Source: Phycisphaerae bacterium
GTDB taxonomy: Bacteria > Planctomycetota > Phycisphaerae > Phycisphaerales > UBA1924
DNA: 7,115 bases
NCBI GenBank assembly: GCA_016794945.1
Contig: JAEUIX010000014.1
Span: 1-7,115, forward strand
Direction: 5' to 3'
Within the stretch, counting starts at the first letter, position 1; each line of letters begins with the position of its first letter. The notes under the pieces were generated by a model. That model saw only the letters and a program-made list of their open reading frames with translations, was not told the origin of the DNA and made no database searches. Shown piece by piece: positions 4,196 through 7,115 of this stretch. The translations under genes and the position numbers were made by a program.

Positions 4196-6743
4196 CCGCA
4201 CGCTGCTGCTGTGCGCCTCGGTGGCGCTGTGCGCAGCGCTGATCAGCGCGATCGCGTGCGCGATGGCGTCGCTCACGCGGGCGATCGAGCAGCGCGTGGC
4301 CGACACCGTGGGGGCCGCGGACCTGCGGCTGACGCACGTGGGCTCGACGCCGTTCGACGAGCGGTGGGCGCGGACGGCCTCGGCGTGGCCGGAGGTGGAA
4401 CTGGCGGTCGGGCGGCTGCGGGAGACGATCACGCTGAAGAACCCGCGGACGGGCGAGCGCCGCGCGATCATCGGCTACGGGGTGATGCCGGACCGCGAGC
4501 AGCGGCTGCGGCCGCTGAAGTTCGACGCGGGGGGCCCGGTGTCGGGCGACGGCCAGGTGGTGATCGAGAACCGGCTGGCGGTGGAGCTGGGCGCCGGGGT
4601 TGGCGACCGGCTGGTGGTGGAGCGGTTCGGCGACCCGATCGAGCTGACGGTGGTGGGCCTGAGCCAGCCGCCGCCGCTGGGGGCGATCTTCGAGCAGACG
4701 CCGGCGTACGTGTCGCTGGAGACGATGGGGCGGATCACCGACCGGCCGGGGCGGGTGTACGAGGTGGACCTGGTGCTTCGGCCGGGGGAGGCGGCCGAGG
4801 GGATCGCGGCGCGGTACCGGCCGGACCTGGAGCCGGGGCTGCTGCTGAACCCGACGGCGCGGATCACTTCGGGGCTGCAGAAGAACGTCCAGTCGAACCA
4901 GGTGGGCCTGATCCTGGCGAGCGTGATGGCGTTCCTGGCGTCGGCGTTCATCATCATGACGGGGCTGAGCACGGGGGTGACCGAGCGGATCCGGGAGCTG
5001 GCGATCCTGCGGTGCGTCGGGGCGGCGCGGCGGCAACTGGCGTCGGCGCAGCTGTTCGTCGGGGCGTTCGTGGGGGCGGCGGGGGCGCTGGTCGGGGTGC
5101 CGCTGGGGATGCTGGCGGCGGCGGCGCTGGTGTGGATCTTCCCGCAGCAGTTGCCGGGGGGCTTTCGGGCCTCGGTGCTGGGGCTGCTGCTGGCGGCGGT
5201 CGGGTCGATCGGGGCGGGGGTGCTGGGGGCGGTGTGGCCGGCGGTGACGGCGGCGCGGGTGAGCCCGCTGGAAGGACTGTCGCAGCGGAGCCGGCCGGCG
5301 AGCCGGCGGTGGGTGTGGATCGCGCTGGCGGCGGGAGCGGCGGGGCTGGCGGTGCAGGCGTCGATCGTGACGCTGGCGCGGACGCCCGACGCGACGTTCT
5401 GGCTGTACGTGACGGTGGGCGTGCCGTGCATGATCACGGGGTACTTCCTGCTGGGGGTGCCGGTGACGCTGGCGGTCAACGCGGTCTTGGCGGCGCCGAT
5501 CACGCGGCTGCTGGGGCTGCCGTCGCGCCTGCTGCATCACACGGTGCGGGGCACGCCGTTCCGGCACGGGTTCACGGCGGCGGCGATGATGATCGGGCTG
5601 GCGCTGATGGTGTCGATCTGGACCAACGGGCGCGCGGTGGTGCGCGACTGGCTGGACGACCTGAAGATCCCCGACGGGTTCGTGCACGGTCTGAACCTTC
5701 GCCCGGCGACGCTGGAGCGGATCCGCGAGGTCGAGGGGGTGCGGACGACCTGCGCGATCACGCTGCAGAACGTGGACGCGAGCATCCGTCGGGACGGGCA
5801 GGAGCAGTCGCCGTTCGGCATCGCGGGGCTCAGCAAGTACCGCACGACGTTCGTGGCGTTCGAGCCGGAGACCTTCTTCGGGATGACGAAGCTGACCTGG
5901 GTGCAGGGGGACCCGGCGGAGGCGATCCCGAAGCTGTCGCGGGGCGATGCGCTGCTGGTGGCGCGGGAGTTCCTGGTGACGCGGGGCATCGGCGTGGGCG
6001 AGACGCTGTACATCCGCTTCCAGGACCGGGTGTACCCGTTCGAGGTCGTTGGCGTGGTGTCGAGCCCGGGGCTGGACATCGTGAGCAAGTTCTACGACGT
6101 GGGCGAGGGGTACGTGGACCAGGCGGTCAACGCGGTGTTCGGCTCGCGCCGGCACCTGGTGGAGAAGTTCGGCAACGAGGCGATCGACCTGATCCAACTC
6201 GGCTTCGCGCCGGGGGCGGACGGCGCGGCGATCGCCGAGACGATGAACCGCATCCGGCGGATCCCGGGCGCGGGCATCCTGGGCGCGGGAACTGCCTACG
6301 AAATCAAGGCCAAGATCAACGAGTTCATCGGCGGGAGCCTGGTGGTGTTCTCGGTGGTGGCGATCGGGGCGATGCTGGTGGCGTGCTTCGGGGTGGCGAA
6401 CCTGATCGTGGCGGGGATCCAGGCGCGGCAGTTCGAGTTCGGCGTGCTGCGGGCGGTGGGCGCCCAGCGGTCGCTGCTGGGGCGGCTGGTGATCGGCGAG
6501 GCGGTGGTGATCGCGGCCAGCGCGTGCGTGCTGGGCACGGCGATGGGCCTGCAGGCGGGCTGGGGCGGGCAGAAGATGTACGAAGTGATCGTGGGGCTGC
6601 TGCTGACGCTGCGCCCGCCGGTGGGGCCGATCCTGGTGGGGTGGGCGGCGGTGGCGGCGATCACGCTGCTGGCGGCGTGGCCGGCGGTGTGGTGGCTGGT
6701 GCGGCGGCAGCCGCGGGAACTGCTGGCGGCGATGAAGGGGTGA
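4146..6743 (+). CDS. Ten-helix ABC transporter permease with two FtsX domains (YbbP-like)
   Basis: An inner-membrane permease of 865 residues that should form a transporter with the preceding ATPase. It is a tandem MacB/FtsX-type protein. TM1 lies at about 18-40, followed by a periplasmic domain (about 41-253). TM2-TM4 come next (about 254-280, 302-330, 342-366), then two extra helices TM5 and TM6 (about 389-411, 418-448). TM7 (about 474-494) precedes a second periplasmic domain (about 495-728), and TM8-TM10 close the protein (about 729-758, 781-801, 825-851). Each FtsX domain has the expected cytoplasmic coupling segment: RIRELAILRCVGAARRQL after TM2 and RQFEFGVLRAVGAQRSLL after TM8. Ten helices in one chain resembles YbbP-type permeases more than four-helix MacB, LolC or LolE. 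No membrane-fusion protein or outer-membrane channel is encoded here. Substrate unknown; lipids, lipoproteins or hydrophobic compounds are family-based guesses. The start is the ATG supported by GAGGGA; a TTG at 4128 would add six residues. Confidence 0.93.
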   Translation: MRPAWRLAINALWQRRSRTLLLCASVALCAALISAIACAMASLTRAIEQRVADTVGAADLRLTHVGSTPFDERWARTASAWPEVELAVGRLRETITLKNPRTGERRAIIGYGVMPDREQRLRPLKFDAGGPVSGDGQVVIENRLAVELGAGVGDRLVVERFGDPIELTVVGLSQPPPLGAIFEQTPAYVSLETMGRITDRPGRVYEVDLVLRPGEAAEGIAARYRPDLEPGLLLNPTARITSGLQKNVQSNQVGLILASVMAFLASAFIIMTGLSTGVTERIRELAILRCVGAARRQLASAQLFVGAFVGAAGALVGVPLGMLAAAALVWIFPQQLPGGFRASVLGLLLAAVGSIGAGVLGAVWPAVTAARVSPLEGLSQRSRPASRRWVWIALAAGAAGLAVQASIVTLARTPDATFWLYVTVGVPCMITGYFLLGVPVTLAVNAVLAAPITRLLGLPSRLLHHTVRGTPFRHGFTAAAMMIGLALMVSIWTNGRAVVRDWLDDLKIPDGFVHGLNLRPATLERIREVEGVRTTCAITLQNVDASIRRDGQEQSPFGIAGLSKYRTTFVAFEPETFFGMTKLTWVQGDPAEAIPKLSRGDALLVAREFLVTRGIGVGETLYIRFQDRVYPFEVVGVVSSPGLDIVSKFYDVGEGYVDQAVNAVFGSRRHLVEKFGNEAIDLIQLGFAPGADGAAIAETMNRIRRIPGAGILGAGTAYEIKAKINEFIGGSLVVFSVVAIGAMLVACFGVANLIVAGIQARQFEFGVLRAVGAQRSLLGRLVIGEAVVIAASACVLGTAMGLQAGWGGQKMYEVIVGLLLTLRPPVGPILVGWAAVAAITLLAAWPAVWWLVRRQPRELLAAMKG
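5202..5229 (+). other. G-quadruplex-like motif inside the permease gene
   Basis: Four runs of three or more G (5202-5204, 5211-5214, 5216-5220, 5225-5229) are separated by loops of six, one and four bases, on the coding strand. This fits the usual G3+N1-7 rule. The runs encode Gly/Ala/Val-rich helix TM4 with G-ending codons, so in DNA this rich in G it may be a by-product of coding. Confidence 0.3.
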
Positions 6744-6788
6744 GGCTCAGGCGGGCGGCGCTGACGGGGGCGTCGACTACGCTTGGTC

Positions 6789-7115
6789 GTGCCGACGACG
6801 CCGCGGAAATTCGAGCTGGTGAGCCCGTTCACGCCGACCGGCGATCAGCCGGGGGCGATCGAGGCGCTCAGCGCGCGGCTGGCGGGCGGGGCGCGGCACT
6901 CGGTGCTGCTGGGGGCGACGGGCACGGGCAAGACGTTCACGATGGCGAACGTGATCGCGCGGTACCAGCGGCCGACGCTGATCCTGAGCCACAACAAGAC
7001 GCTGGCGGCGCAGCTGTTCGAGGAGATGAAGGACCTGTTCCCGCGGAACGCGGTGAGCTACTTCGTGTCGTACTACGACTACTACCAGCCCGAGGCGTAC
7101 ATCCCGCAGCGGGAC
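6789..7115 (+). CDS. uvrB: UvrABC system protein B, N-terminal 109 residues (3' end outside window)
   Basis: The start of excinuclease UvrB, the DNA-damage-verifying helicase-like subunit of nucleotide excision repair, which acts with UvrA and UvrC on chromosomal DNA. The visible part begins [15 protein letters not shown], the usual N-terminal motif of UvrB. Walker A GATGTGKT (42-49, most often GVTGSGKT) follows, then [14 protein letters not shown] (63-76). The aromatic [14 protein letters not shown] (91-104) forms the base of the DNA-clamping beta-hairpin. The frame runs to the last base. The GTG at 6789 is preferred; a TTG two codons upstream (6783) is possible. No strong ribosome site is visible, only a G-run near 6766-6770. 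The 45 bases after the permease stop contain no clear terminator, so read-through from the permease is possible. Identity is certain from the motifs. Confidence 0.97.
   Translation, partial: MPTTPRKFELVSPFTPTGDQPGAIEALSARLAGGARHSVLLGATGTGKTFTMANVIARYQRPTLILSHNKTLAAQLFEEMKDLFPRNAVSYFVSYYDYYQPEAYIPQRD

Noticed and set aside
4053..6197. Very long open frame on the minus strand opposite the ABC pair
   Set aside because: The translation is dominated by Arg, His, Pro and Gln with no domain or hydrophobic pattern, as expected opposite a high-GC gene. The sense frame has full ABC/FtsX features.
6744..6788. Terminator between the permease and uvrB
   Set aside because: The GC-rich spacer has no clear stem-loop followed by a T-run.

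Overview
The window is a dense, very GC-rich (by eye about 70% or more) stretch of bacterial chromosome. It holds seven protein-coding genes, two of them cut by the window edges, and very little non-coding DNA. I see no rRNA, tRNA, CRISPR array, insertion sequence or phage gene. The style suggests a high-GC Planctomycetota (Phycisphaerae-like) genome. The grounds are the GC content, the Q-for-I change in the GRD loop of cytidylate kinase, a barrel protein of a kind common in that phylum, and the GcvH C-terminus. This assignment is inference from remembered family features, not a search result.

Layout. A TauE/SafE-type membrane protein enters from the left edge (1-411, +). It meets a three-gene minus-strand cluster tail to tail, with the coding regions overlapping. 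In transcription order the cluster is a sugar-phosphate isomerase/epimerase-like TIM barrel (2897-2007), cytidylate kinase cmk (2029-1151) and a PlsC-type acyltransferase (1143-361). The spacing is overlapping or a few bases, so they are probably co-transcribed. A sigma70-like promoter (TTGCCA, 17 bases, TACATT) lies directly before the barrel gene. About 140 bases of divergent intergenic DNA separate this cluster from a plus-strand series: gcvH (3042-3425), a LolD/MacB/YbbA-class ABC ATPase (3455-4195), a ten-helix FtsX-domain permease (4146-6743) and the start of uvrB (6789 to the right edge).

How the genes work together. cmk and plsC serve nucleotide (CMP/dCMP to diphosphate) and phospholipid synthesis, and are often neighbours in bacteria. 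The ATPase and permease overlap by 50 bases and form one transporter of the type that extracts substrates from the membrane rather than importing solutes. GcvH is a lipoyl carrier, present here without the other glycine cleavage genes. uvrB is housekeeping DNA repair.

I found no clear undescribed multi-gene system. The points most worth a second look are the GcvH-like protein, which keeps its lipoyl-lysine but has lost many otherwise conserved residues and gained cysteines and histidines; the barrel protein with altered active-site positions; the orphan ten-helix transporter; and a synonymous-codon bias that follows the DNA strand rather than the gene.
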